A DNA stretch of 64,000 nt from a virus, in the IMG/VR virus record IMGVR_UViG_3300045974_000166, positions 1 to 64,000 of that record; one strand, written 5' to 3'. Shown here piece by piece: positions 57,892 through 64,000 of this stretch (its first letter is position 1; each line of letters opens with the position of its first letter). Below the pieces are notes generated by a model that was given only the letters and a program-made list of their open reading frames with translations, was not told the origin of the DNA and ran no database searches. A program made the position numbers and the translations under genes.

Positions 57892-58533
57892 TTAGTCTTT
57901 AGCTAAATCAAAAATATTTGGTTCAACGACCTCTTTAGTTTTCTTGACTTTTTCTGCCTTGGCATAAGGTGTTAAATTTTTGTGTCGTAGAGATGGATGT
58001 AAGTTGCCAGTCTTTTCAGTAGTTTTACGTTGTTCAAAGTAATCAACAAAGATTTCATTTTCCTTTAAGAAATCAACAAACGCATTTGTACCTTCGACAT
58101 CACCCTCAAGATTTTGTTGTATGAATTCGGTAGTTACTTTGTCATTGATCAAACGGGCTCTAATAGATGTTTGTTTTTGTTCCATCTTGATTCGGCCGAT
58201 GAATGAATTCCAGCAAAGTTGGGAAGCATACCCAAAAAAGTTATCGGATTTGAGAGGATCAAATAGATGGAATTTTGCTGTGAGTTGAAGAATAGCATCA
58301 GAAATCATATCTGACCTATAACTATACCCAATGAAATTGTGCATCCGAGACATTTTAGTTGCAATCTGTACAATAGCATCCGCAATACGGGGAGGCATCT
58401 CAGGCCGATCTTCTCCAGCTTCTTTTGAAGCCAAATAAGCAACACGATATTCTTTCATGATGCCAAGAATTTCTTTGTTGTTCACATAGTGATTGTTCTC
58501 TGCAATCTTTTCGATATAGTCTTGTTGTTCCAT
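57892..58533 (-). CDS. 55: gp55-like late sigma factor
   Basis: 213 residues, T4 gp55 is 185. The central block RMHNFIGYSYRSDMISDAIL followed by HLFDPLKSDNFFGYASQLCWNSFIGRI matches the gp55 sigma-2-like region. It directs host RNA polymerase to late promoters of the TATAAATA type, for which candidates exist before most late genes here. The gp33-like co-activator lies in the same early block. Confidence 0.92.
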   Translation of the reverse strand: MEQQDYIEKIAENNHYVNNKEILGIMKEYRVAYLASKEAGEDRPEMPPRIADAIVQIATKMSRMHNFIGYSYRSDMISDAILQLTAKFHLFDPLKSDNFFGYASQLCWNSFIGRIKMEQKQTSIRARLINDKVTTEFIQQNLEGDVEGTNAFVDFLKENEIFVDYFEQRKTTEKTGNLHPSLRHKNLTPYAKAEKVKKTKEVVEPNIFDLAKD

Positions 58534-58563
58534 AATTGGTACTTAGTTGTGAGCGATAGATTT

Positions 58564-58592
58564 ATTATACACTAATAGTCTTTAAAGTAAAA
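58564..58592 (-). promoter_or_regulatory. Weak sigma70-like promoter upstream of gp55
   Basis: TATAAT with a TTTTAC or TTTACT -35 box at 16-17 nt. Same layout as the other early promoters but less perfect. Confidence 0.55.
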
Positions 58593-58593
58593 T

Positions 58594-58601
58594 ATTAAAT
58601 A
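58594..58601 (+). promoter_or_regulatory. Candidate late promoter ATTAAATA
   Basis: ATTAAATA lies only five bases before the gp4 ATG, which would give a leaderless or nearly leaderless late mRNA if used. Confidence 0.45.
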
Positions 58602-58606
58602 TGTAA

Positions 58607-59068
58607 ATGACTAAACCTTCAATTTCTAAAAAGTCTAGATATAGACAAGGCACATACACACCAAAGAACCCAGACAAGTACATAGGTGACGGTGAAATTC
58701 GCTATAGATCTTCTTGGGAACTACGACTGTGTAAGTGGCTTGATAATCACCAATCTGTAGTTTGTTGGAATTCAGAAGGAATGGTAGTTCCCTATTTAAG
58801 CCCAGTTGACAATAAGCAACACAAATACTATGTAGATTTTTTGGCAAAGATGAAACTTAAAGACGGCACAATCAAAACATATGCAATAGAAATTAAACCA
58901 AAAAAAGAAATGATACCCCCACGCAAAAACAAAAACAAAGAACGAATGATTACTGAAGTGACAACATTTGTTACAAACCAGGCAAAATGGGCCCATGCTA
59001 AAGAATACTGTGATAAACTTGGTATTTCATTTTTAGTACTCAATGAACACGATTTAGGAATAGCATGA
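58607..59068 (+). CDS. 4: gp4-like head completion protein
   Basis: 153 residues, T4 gp4 is 150. Matching blocks: GTYTPKNPDKYIGD, IRYRSSWELRLCKWLD, VPYLSPVDNKQHKYYVDFL, AIEIKPKKE and FVTNQAKWAHAKEYC. The conserved D, E and K residues in the last two blocks recall a restriction-endonuclease-type fold. It completes packaged heads before tail joining. Overlaps the next gene by four bases. Confidence 0.92.
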   Translation: MTKPSISKKSRYRQGTYTPKNPDKYIGDGEIRYRSSWELRLCKWLDNHQSVVCWNSEGMVVPYLSPVDNKQHKYYVDFLAKMKLKDGTIKTYAIEIKPKKEMIPPRKNKNKERMITEVTTFVTNQAKWAHAKEYCDKLGISFLVLNEHDLGIA

Positions 59069-59697
59069 AAAATCTTGCATCAAGAAATATGACTTCGATC
59101 TTTGAAGCGATAAAGAAGGACCCAAATTTTAAAGCTGAACGGAGTTCCGATTGGTTTAAAAACAAAATCAAAGAACTTGCGCCTATCGCGCCGGTTGATA
59201 GAGCTAACCTTATGGCGCAAACTAGAGATTCTATGCAGTCAAATAGACTCTTACCTGGTACTATGACATTTTTTGCATATGATCCAAAATATAAAGCAGT
59301 TCTGCCTTACTATGATAAGTTTCCGCTATCATTTATAGTAGGAATTGACAAATCTGGTTTTACTGGACTAAATTTCCACTATCTGTCTATACCAATGCGG
59401 ATTAAACTCTATGATGCAATGTATATTATAGCAAAACAGTCCGTAAATAAAACTACACAACAGGTTTTAGTTCTAAACTGGAAATTACTATCTAACTTTG
59501 CTAGGTTTCCAGCTGCAGCTCCAGCAGTTAAAAAGTATCTCTTTGGTCACGTTCAATCTAGATTTATTAAAGTACCTTTAGAAGATTGGAAAACTGCTAT
59601 ACTGTTAGAAAATGCTGAATTTAAAAAGGCATCAGCTTCATCAGTCAGATCAATATCGACTCAAATCGCTTCTAATGCATTAAAGAATCGAGAGTAG
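59065..59697 (+). CDS. Conserved T4-like protein next to gp4 (possible gp2-type)
   Basis: 210 residues. Blocks LLPGTMTFFAYDPKYKAVLPYYDKFPLSF and GFTGLNFHYLSIPMRIKLYDAM (given here as motifs around residues 62-90 and 99-120) define a family common in marine T4-like phages next to gp4. T4 gene 2, the DNA end protector, lies in the same place, so a related role is possible. Identity not certain. Confidence 0.6.
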   Translation: MKNLASRNMTSIFEAIKKDPNFKAERSSDWFKNKIKELAPIAPVDRANLMAQTRDSMQSNRLLPGTMTFFAYDPKYKAVLPYYDKFPLSFIVGIDKSGFTGLNFHYLSIPMRIKLYDAMYIIAKQSVNKTTQQVLVLNWKLLSNFARFPAAAPAVKKYLFGHVQSRFIKVPLEDWKTAILLENAEFKKASASSVRSISTQIASNALKNRE

Positions 59698-59749
59698 TGT
59701 TACCATACCAAGTGATACTAATACATTAATTCTACAGCGATCTAAGCAG
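59697..59749. repeat. Dispersed 51-53-nt element, copy B
   Basis: Partner of 30380-30430. This copy lies directly after the stop of the plus-strand gene and downstream of the minus-strand promoter at 60022. Confidence 0.5.
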
Positions 59750-59779
59750 TAGTCTACGATTAGAATGGATCCGAGGTGA

Positions 59780-60015
59780 AACCGAGTGATCTGGGGCTGA
59801 GGGTACCGAATGCCCCAAGCTAAAGCTAGCCAATAAGTATTAAGAATACTCTAGATGCAAAGACCCTTAGTATTACCCTCCATTGCATTCCGGGTAGCTA
59901 GTCACTAGCAAGCTAGTTCCATAGCTTATTTCTCTAAATACCTTTAGCACCAGCTTCCAAAGTCCACATGAATAGAATATGGTTCATCGTAGATGAACAC
60001 AACTATCCTTTCTAT
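59780..60015 (-). ncRNA. Candidate structured non-coding RNA
   Basis: About 240 nt downstream of an orphan sigma70-like promoter contain at least five inverted repeats: 7 bp at 59982-59998, 6 bp at 59910-59927, 5 bp at 59897-59909, 6 bp at 59855-59889 region, 5-6 bp at 59837-59851, and GGGGC/GCCCC at 59793-59816. Only 17-18-codon reading frames are present. No known RNA family recognised. Confidence 0.45.
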
Positions 60016-60021
60016 AGAATA

Positions 60022-60050
60022 ATTATATCACGCGTTTTTGCTGATGTACA
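60022..60050 (-). promoter_or_regulatory. Orphan sigma70-like promoter
   Basis: TGTACA, 17 nt, TATAAT with an extended TG one base upstream of the -10 box (TGATATAAT). No protein gene lies downstream before the opposite-strand gene ends at 59697. Confidence 0.75.
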
Positions 60051-60117
60051 ATCTTTTTAGCACAGCTAAGTTATTGATGCTTAAATAGATTCCGGTTTAA
60101 TTACATTCTGTAACAAC
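60051..60117. other. Gap between the orphan promoter and gp51
   Basis: About 67 bases with no gene seen on either strand. It holds AACAACTTAGTTGTT-type inverted bases at the gp51 end and otherwise AT-rich sequence. Confidence 0.5.
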
Positions 60118-60309
60118 TTAGTTGTTTAGTTGGTGCTTGAGATTTTCTTTTTGTATATCAGCTGCAATCATCGACATTTCTACATCAAGTTCCCACCGAG
60201 TCATTTGGTCTATAGTGTCTGCAGAGTAGTTAAATCTATATCGTAGCATATGCATGGCCTTGAAGTAATCTTGCAGATCGATATACCCAAGGCTTATAGA
60301 AAAAAATTC
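60118..60309 (-). CDS. 51: gp51-like segment expressed by -1 frameshift from gp26
   Basis: An open frame of 63 codons, in the -1 frame relative to gp26, runs from 60309 to the stop at 60118. It has no good start of its own until an ATG at 60255 with a badly spaced ribosome site, yet its coding character (YIDLQDYFKAMHMLRYRFNYS, DTIDQMTRWELDVEM) begins before that ATG, right after the slippery run. The T4 gene order 26-51 suggests gp51, a baseplate hub assembly factor. See the frameshift feature. Confidence 0.65.
   Translation of the reverse strand, partial: EFFSISLGYIDLQDYFKAMHMLRYRFNYSADTIDQMTRWELDVEMSMIAADIQKENLKHQLNN
60257..60306 (-). promoter_or_regulatory. Probable -1 frameshift signal (T_TTT_TTT plus stem)
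   Basis: The gp26 frame reads AAT TTT TTT CTA TAA, a perfect slippery heptamer T TTT TTT at 60306-60300. Six bases on, GCCTTGGG (60293-60286) pairs with TTCAAGGC (60264-60257) with two G-U pairs. Heptamer, spacer and stem are the standard parts of a -1 site. Confidence 0.7.
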
Positions 60310-60986
60310 TCAAACCCAGACATAATTTGATCATGATGCTTACCACAATGCTTACAGTCGAATGAGACATCGAGCTTAACCATTGGCATTTCATCTAGAA
60401 ATTTAGCAATTAGACTTTGTTGTTTTGGACTCATTGATTCTACAAACTCAGTCTTTTCTTGTTCTGAATATTCAAATACTTCATCATCAGAATAGATTGA
60501 TGTAATACATTTAGCAACTGTTCCCGAACCATTTGCTTTCCCACCAGCTTTGATAGTTTCGATGAAATCGGATAAAGAAGGATGTCGAAGAACTACGGTA
60601 TAGTTTGTCTCGGGAATCTTGATCTTAAGTTTATCTATTGGATTTGGTTCTACCACTGCTTTGGTAATATCAACTGTGAATTCAGTTTTGGCAGTTGGAG
60701 CACACGAACAAGATCCTATTAGGTCAACGATTTCGCCTACAGATTTTGATCTGATATGCAGGAATAAAAATTCAAGATCATAGTATGGATGCTCATCTGG
60801 GTCCACTACTTCAAAAGTACAAACCTCAATAGTATTCCTAATTGCCGCTCCAACCGTATCAAGATTGTTTTCTTGCAGTGCTAACAGCAAAGCTTTCTCT
60901 TCTTTGACAGTAAAAGGACGGAATGACACAGTTTTGCCATTAGATGGAATTTTAATTGTATACGTTGGAAGAATAATTTTTTTCAT
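60294..60986 (-). CDS. 26: gp26-like baseplate hub assembly protein
   Basis: 230 residues, T4 gp26 is 208. The N-terminus IKIPSNGKTVSFRPFTVKEEKALLLAL is characteristic of the family. Cys pairs in GSCSC near 143 and CKHCGKH near 215 could bind zinc. A baseplate hub assembly factor in T4; in the -1 frame it may extend into a gp26-gp51 fusion, like the G/GT chaperones of other tailed phages. Confidence 0.85.
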   Translation of the reverse strand: MKKIILPTYTIKIPSNGKTVSFRPFTVKEEKALLLALQENNLDTVGAAIRNTIEVCTFEVVDPDEHPYYDLEFLFLHIRSKSVGEIVDLIGSCSCAPTAKTEFTVDITKAVVEPNPIDKLKIKIPETNYTVVLRHPSLSDFIETIKAGGKANGSGTVAKCITSIYSDDEVFEYSEQEKTEFVESMSPKQQSLIAKFLDEMPMVKLDVSFDCKHCGKHHDQIMSGFENFFL

Positions 60987-61005
60987 ATGATCACTTTATT
61001 AATGA

Positions 61006-61701
61006 TTAAGAACCAATTGCAAAGTCTGTACCAAGACCAGAAATGATACTTTGTTTATTTAGGTCAGATTGAAGTCCTTGATAGACTTCTGAATTTGTGT
61101 ATGCGCCTTTAATTTTATCTGATTGAGTAGTAGCATATGTATCTTCTGATGCTGTATCAATACTTGTTTCTACCGTTTCAAATACAAATGACACCGGAAG
61201 ACTCATAATACCAGTTGAACTATAGTCTAACATTATAGAATTGATCACCTTTGGCACAACACGCTTATATGTATAAGAGAAGTTAGAATTTCCTTCTAGA
61301 TCAATCATGTTGAGTTTAAATGATTCAGCTGTATAGTCATCTGGGTAACTAAAATTGCGGCGAGAGTTCACAATCAGTTCTTTCCATTTTTCAAAGAACT
61401 TTTGGACTAGATATGTCTGATCAACATAAAATTGAAGCATTAAATCTTGGTAGTCATAGTCGTGAATAAATTTACGCTTGATACCAGCTTCAAAGTAGTT
61501 ATCATTGGTCATCATCTGTGTAAATGGTGTCTGGGCACCATGACAGAAAAGATTGATTGTGTCGACATCTGGAGCCGAAACTTTGCCAGAATTGAGTAAT
61601 CCCGGTGGTAAAGTGAGTTCTACATAGAAAAGATACGGCCGAGCAATATTTGTGGCTCTTATAGAGGCACTAAATTTGTTTAGAGGTGGTGCTGTAGACA
61701 T
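61006..61701 (-). CDS. 54: gp54-like tail tube initiator
   Basis: 231 residues. Tube-protein blocks: NIARPYLFYVELTLPPG near residue 18, CHGAQTPFTQ, then DYDYQDLMLQFYVDQTYLV near 80, and VVPKVINSIMLDYSSTGIMSLPVSFVFE near 145 (motif positions only). These match the gp19/gp54 tube fold in T4-like phages. Shorter than T4 gp54 (320). It lies opposite gp48, its partner at the baseplate-tube junction. Confidence 0.75.
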   Translation of the reverse strand: MSTAPPLNKFSASIRATNIARPYLFYVELTLPPGLLNSGKVSAPDVDTINLFCHGAQTPFTQMMTNDNYFEAGIKRKFIHDYDYQDLMLQFYVDQTYLVQKFFEKWKELIVNSRRNFSYPDDYTAESFKLNMIDLEGNSNFSYTYKRVVPKVINSIMLDYSSTGIMSLPVSFVFETVETSIDTASEDTYATTQSDKIKGAYTNSEVYQGLQSDLNKQSIISGLGTDFAIGS

Positions 61702-61713
61702 TTAGAATGTACC

Positions 61714-61721
61714 ATTAAATA
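61714..61721 (+). promoter_or_regulatory. Late promoter ATTAAATA for gp48
   Basis: One half of a divergent pair in the 52-bp gap between gp54 and gp48; 32 bp before the gp48 ATG. Confidence 0.7.
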
Positions 61722-61726
61722 ATTAG

Positions 61727-61734
61727 TATTTAAT
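61727..61734 (-). promoter_or_regulatory. Late promoter ATTAAATA for gp54-gp26
   Basis: The other half of the divergent pair, reading toward gp54, 25 bp before its ATG. Two copies on opposite strands in so short a gap argue strongly that this octamer is the promoter core. Confidence 0.7.
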
Positions 61735-61753
61735 CCCACATTAAAGAATTCTA

Positions 61754-62872
61754 ATGGATGCAACAACTCAAAAAATAGATAAGAAGAATATTGCCTCTTA
61801 CTCTAAGACTACTAATGATATAGATGTCTTATCCGGTAAGAAAATTCTTGCTTTCCCAACATCTCTTGGATCCACCATAAAAGATGAGGCAGGGAATGAT
61901 TTTGCCTATGTGATTATTCGAATTAATACTTCGGACACAGGATCTAAACTTAGAGAAGATGCATCTTCTGGTGATGTACTTATAGCCGCAGGTGCTGTAC
62001 AGACTGGTTCTGCACAAGATTTAGGTAAGTTAGACAAAATTACCAATAAATTTAACCCACTGACTTCAAACAAATATCTAGAAGGTCGGCAAGCAGATCA
62101 AGACCTATCTACTAGATATGGTAAAGCCGCTGTAAGTAAAGAAAATTCTAAAGGTTGGACAAAGAAATTTGGTCTTACTAAGCTAGACAAAGTTATAGTT
62201 CTCCCGATGCCAGCTGACTATTCTGTTGATACTGCAATTAATTATGAACCTACTGAATCTGGGGATTTATCTAAAATTTTAGATGCGGCCGCCTCAATAG
62301 AATCTGGTGGTATTTCTGCATATCTTAAAATGGCGGCAACAAGCATAGCAGCATCTATTGGCGCCGGTGCTATTAATGCAGCCAAAGATGTAATGGGTAT
62401 GAAACCTGGTTCTACAGAAGATATGACTAGAAAACTCTATGCTATGAGTAGAGAAGCAGAAAATCCAAAGAAAGAAATTTTGTTCAAGGATATCGGTTTC
62501 AGAAACTTTACTTTCGCTTATGTACTTTCTCCAAAGAATGCACTTGAATCTGCTACAATACAAGAAATAATCAGAACACTTAGATATTATGCTCTACCAG
62601 AACTACAAAAGGGTAAACTTTTCTATACATTTCCCGGTGAGTTTGAAATTGCAATGATGAAGGGTGGAATTGAAAATACAGCATTACCGAGAATTGCAAC
62701 TTGCGTACTGGAAGATGTTGGGGTTACCTTTACATCTGGTGGTGGTACCTGGGGTAATTTACCAGACGGTATGACACCAATGGTTAATCTAACTCTTCAG
62801 TTCAAAGAAATAGAAATCATTGATAGAAACAGAGTTTGGAATCGCGACTCTGTAATTACATCGGGTTATTAA
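61754..62872 (+). CDS. 48: gp48-like tail tube cap / baseplate protein
   Basis: 372 residues, T4 gp48 is 364. C-terminal half blocks: DIGFRNFTFAYVLSPKNALES and IIRTLRYYALPEL, then TFPGEFEIAM and VNLTLQFKEIEII typical of gp48/gp54-type tube proteins. An Ala/Ile-rich middle (about 175-215) is hydrophobic. It joins the baseplate hub to the tail tube. Confidence 0.88.
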   Translation: MDATTQKIDKKNIASYSKTTNDIDVLSGKKILAFPTSLGSTIKDEAGNDFAYVIIRINTSDTGSKLREDASSGDVLIAAGAVQTGSAQDLGKLDKITNKFNPLTSNKYLEGRQADQDLSTRYGKAAVSKENSKGWTKKFGLTKLDKVIVLPMPADYSVDTAINYEPTESGDLSKILDAAASIESGGISAYLKMAATSIAASIGAGAINAAKDVMGMKPGSTEDMTRKLYAMSREAENPKKEILFKDIGFRNFTFAYVLSPKNALESATIQEIIRTLRYYALPELQKGKLFYTFPGEFEIAMMKGGIENTALPRIATCVLEDVGVTFTSGGGTWGNLPDGMTPMVNLTLQFKEIEIIDRNRVWNRDSVITSGY

Positions 62873-62873
62873 G

Positions 62874-63419
62874 ATGACATACTTTGCAAATTTTCCATAC
62901 ACAACATTTGAATTCAACGGAATCGATTCCGTTGTGAAAAATGTTTTAGAACGCGCCCGGTTTATCACTGAGTATGCACCTTATACAGATTTGTTCCAAG
63001 TTTATGAAATAAGCAATGGTGAAACCGTTCAATCTATTGCCAATGATTACTATGGTTCTGCCACATATCATTGGGTAATCATGATCTTTAATGAAATACA
63101 TGATCTAGAAAATGAATGGCCCCGTGATAACTATCAGTTAGATATTTACTGCACAAACAAATACGGTTCAGCTAAAGATTCAGTTATGTCATGGATTGAT
63201 CCAAATGGTAATGTTGTCGGTGAAGTAAAGACATTTGTACTTGGTCAGATTTGGACTCCGCCAGCTAATCCAGGTACATTGGGCAATACTTATTATCTTC
63301 CGATGACATTTGTAGAATATGAAGAAAAACTCAATGAAGCAAAACGTATTATCAAAATTATGCGGCCAGAACTACTTGGTGATTTTGTCAAACAATTTCA
63401 TGATAAATTAAATGGCTGA
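62874..63419 (+). CDS. 53: gp53-like baseplate wedge protein
   Basis: 181 residues, T4 gp53 is 196. The LysM-like start around YEISNGETVQSIANDYYGSATYHWVIMIFN and NEWPRDNYQLDIYCTNKY-type blocks match gp53. It locks neighbouring wedges in the assembled baseplate. One base after gp48; overlaps the next gene by eight bases. Confidence 0.9.
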   Translation: MTYFANFPYTTFEFNGIDSVVKNVLERARFITEYAPYTDLFQVYEISNGETVQSIANDYYGSATYHWVIMIFNEIHDLENEWPRDNYQLDIYCTNKYGSAKDSVMSWIDPNGNVVGEVKTFVLGQIWTPPANPGTLGNTYYLPMTFVEYEEKLNEAKRIIKIMRPELLGDFVKQFHDKLNG

Positions 63420-64000
63420 AAGTAAAACATCCATCTCATCTCCGGGTGAGATAAACATAAGACGTTTTGATCTTAGATCTACCAATGGTAAGATGTTTAG
63501 TCTTTCGACTCAGGTTGCAGATTTGACTCTATACGAAGATGTGTTTTCAAACACTATGTCTGGATATGCAATTATTCAGGACTCATTAGATCTTATTAAT
63601 ACACTTCCAATTATGGGAGAAGAAATTCTTTACATAGATCTTCAGACACCATCTTTGACTAAGAGTATAACAAAGACATTTTATGTCTATAAGTTAGCTG
63701 GCCTGGCTCAAAAGAAACGCGCCTCAACTTATATGCTTTATTTTTGTTCTTTTGAACTAATTAGTTCATTGAATTCAAAAATTTCAAAATCATTTAAAGG
63801 TAACATCACAGATACAGTTAAAGAAATCTTTGGTAGTAAACGATTCCTTGCATCAGAAAAGAATATTGTTTCTGATACTACAGCTAATGACTATTCATTT
63901 GTTGCTCCGTTTTGGTCGCCACTTCAGACAATCAATTGGTTGACTACTAAGAGTTTAAATAAGAGAGGTATCTCTAACTTCTTATTTTTTGAGAATAACA
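63412..64000 (+). CDS. Baseplate hub protein (gp27-like), partial
   Basis: An open frame from the ATG at 63412 runs off the window (196 codons seen). Blocks such as LTLYEDVFSNTMSGYAIIQDS, FKGNITDTVKEIF and FVAPFWSPLQTINWL recall hub proteins of marine T4-like phages, probably the gp27 type that forms the collar around the spike. The start overlaps the gp53 stop. Confidence 0.65.
   Translation, partial: MAESKTSISSPGEINIRRFDLRSTNGKMFSLSTQVADLTLYEDVFSNTMSGYAIIQDSLDLINTLPIMGEEILYIDLQTPSLTKSITKTFYVYKLAGLAQKKRASTYMLYFCSFELISSLNSKISKSFKGNITDTVKEIFGSKRFLASEKNIVSDTTANDYSFVAPFWSPLQTINWLTTKSLNKRGISNFLFFENN

Noticed and set aside
59944-60000. 18-codon GTG frame after the orphan promoter (AAAGGA seven bases upstream), and a 17-codon ATG frame at 59934-59987
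   Set aside because: Both overlap the first hairpin and lack any recognisable feature; kept only as a possible leader peptide of the RNA.
59780-60015. Group I intron or second tmRNA
   Set aside because: No recognisable intron core or homing endonuclease, no tag frame and no tRNA-like ends.
23104-64000. CRISPR array or insertion sequence
   Set aside because: The repeated units in the early block are promoters of 29-45 bp with unequal gene-sized spacing; no transposase or regular repeat-spacer pattern was seen.

Overview
The window is part of a large, T4-like (tevenvirus-type) contractile-tailed phage genome. This rests on a set of recognisable T4 homologues: UvsX, gp41 helicase, gp17 terminase, gp46/gp47, gp55 sigma factor, gp33, a gp59-like loader, RNase H, DNA ligase, RNA ligase 1, type II topoisomerase, and gp4, gp26, gp51, gp48, gp53, gp54 and PAAR virion proteins. 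The genome is AT-leaning and very tightly packed, with ATGA and TAATG overlaps throughout. The host is probably a betaproteobacterium. That is an inference from the phage-encoded tmRNA, whose tag reads ANDEKFALAA and whose gene is circularly permuted, as in some betaproteobacteria. Layout. Positions 1-3123 (+) hold recombination and replication genes. Positions 3167-23103 (+) are a late virion region: small membrane proteins, a long run of tail-fibre and adhesin genes with shared modules, a PAAR spike tip, large terminase, and a virion protein with a trypsin-like domain; it ends at a strong hairpin terminator. Positions 23195-23623 (-) hold the permuted two-piece tmRNA gene under its own late-type promoter. 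Positions 23659-58533 (-) are a long early/middle block of about 90 genes. It is punctuated by near-identical sigma70-like promoters (TTTACA, 17 nt, TATAAT), and it carries many small unknown genes plus nucleotide metabolism (MazG, ThyX, a DUF5664-type protein), DNA ligase, a tRNA with CAT anticodon, an NAD+/ADP-ribose module, topoisomerase, RNA ligase, gp59/gp33, RNase H, gp46/47 and gp55. Positions 58594-64000 return to late morphogenesis genes on both strands around a divergent late promoter pair. How the genes work together. Early promoters look like host sigma70 promoters and often abut the stop codon of the preceding gene; four of them would give leaderless mRNAs. The gp55 sigma factor and gp33 co-activator would then switch transcription to late promoters, for which the candidate motif ATTAAATA or TATAAATA precedes most late operons and the tmRNA gene. 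The operon at 40190-43738, with the macro-domain gene directly upstream, combines a nicotinamide phosphoribosyltransferase, a bifunctional NMN adenylyltransferase-Nudix enzyme and a NADAR protein. It is best read as NAD+ restoration plus ADP-ribose removal, that is, counter-defence. The most unusual features are the permuted tmRNA, a probable -1 frameshift joining gp26 to gp51, the NAD/ADP-ribose cluster, a virion gene that appears to start at ATT, and an orphan strong promoter reading into a hairpin-rich intergenic region near 60 kb.
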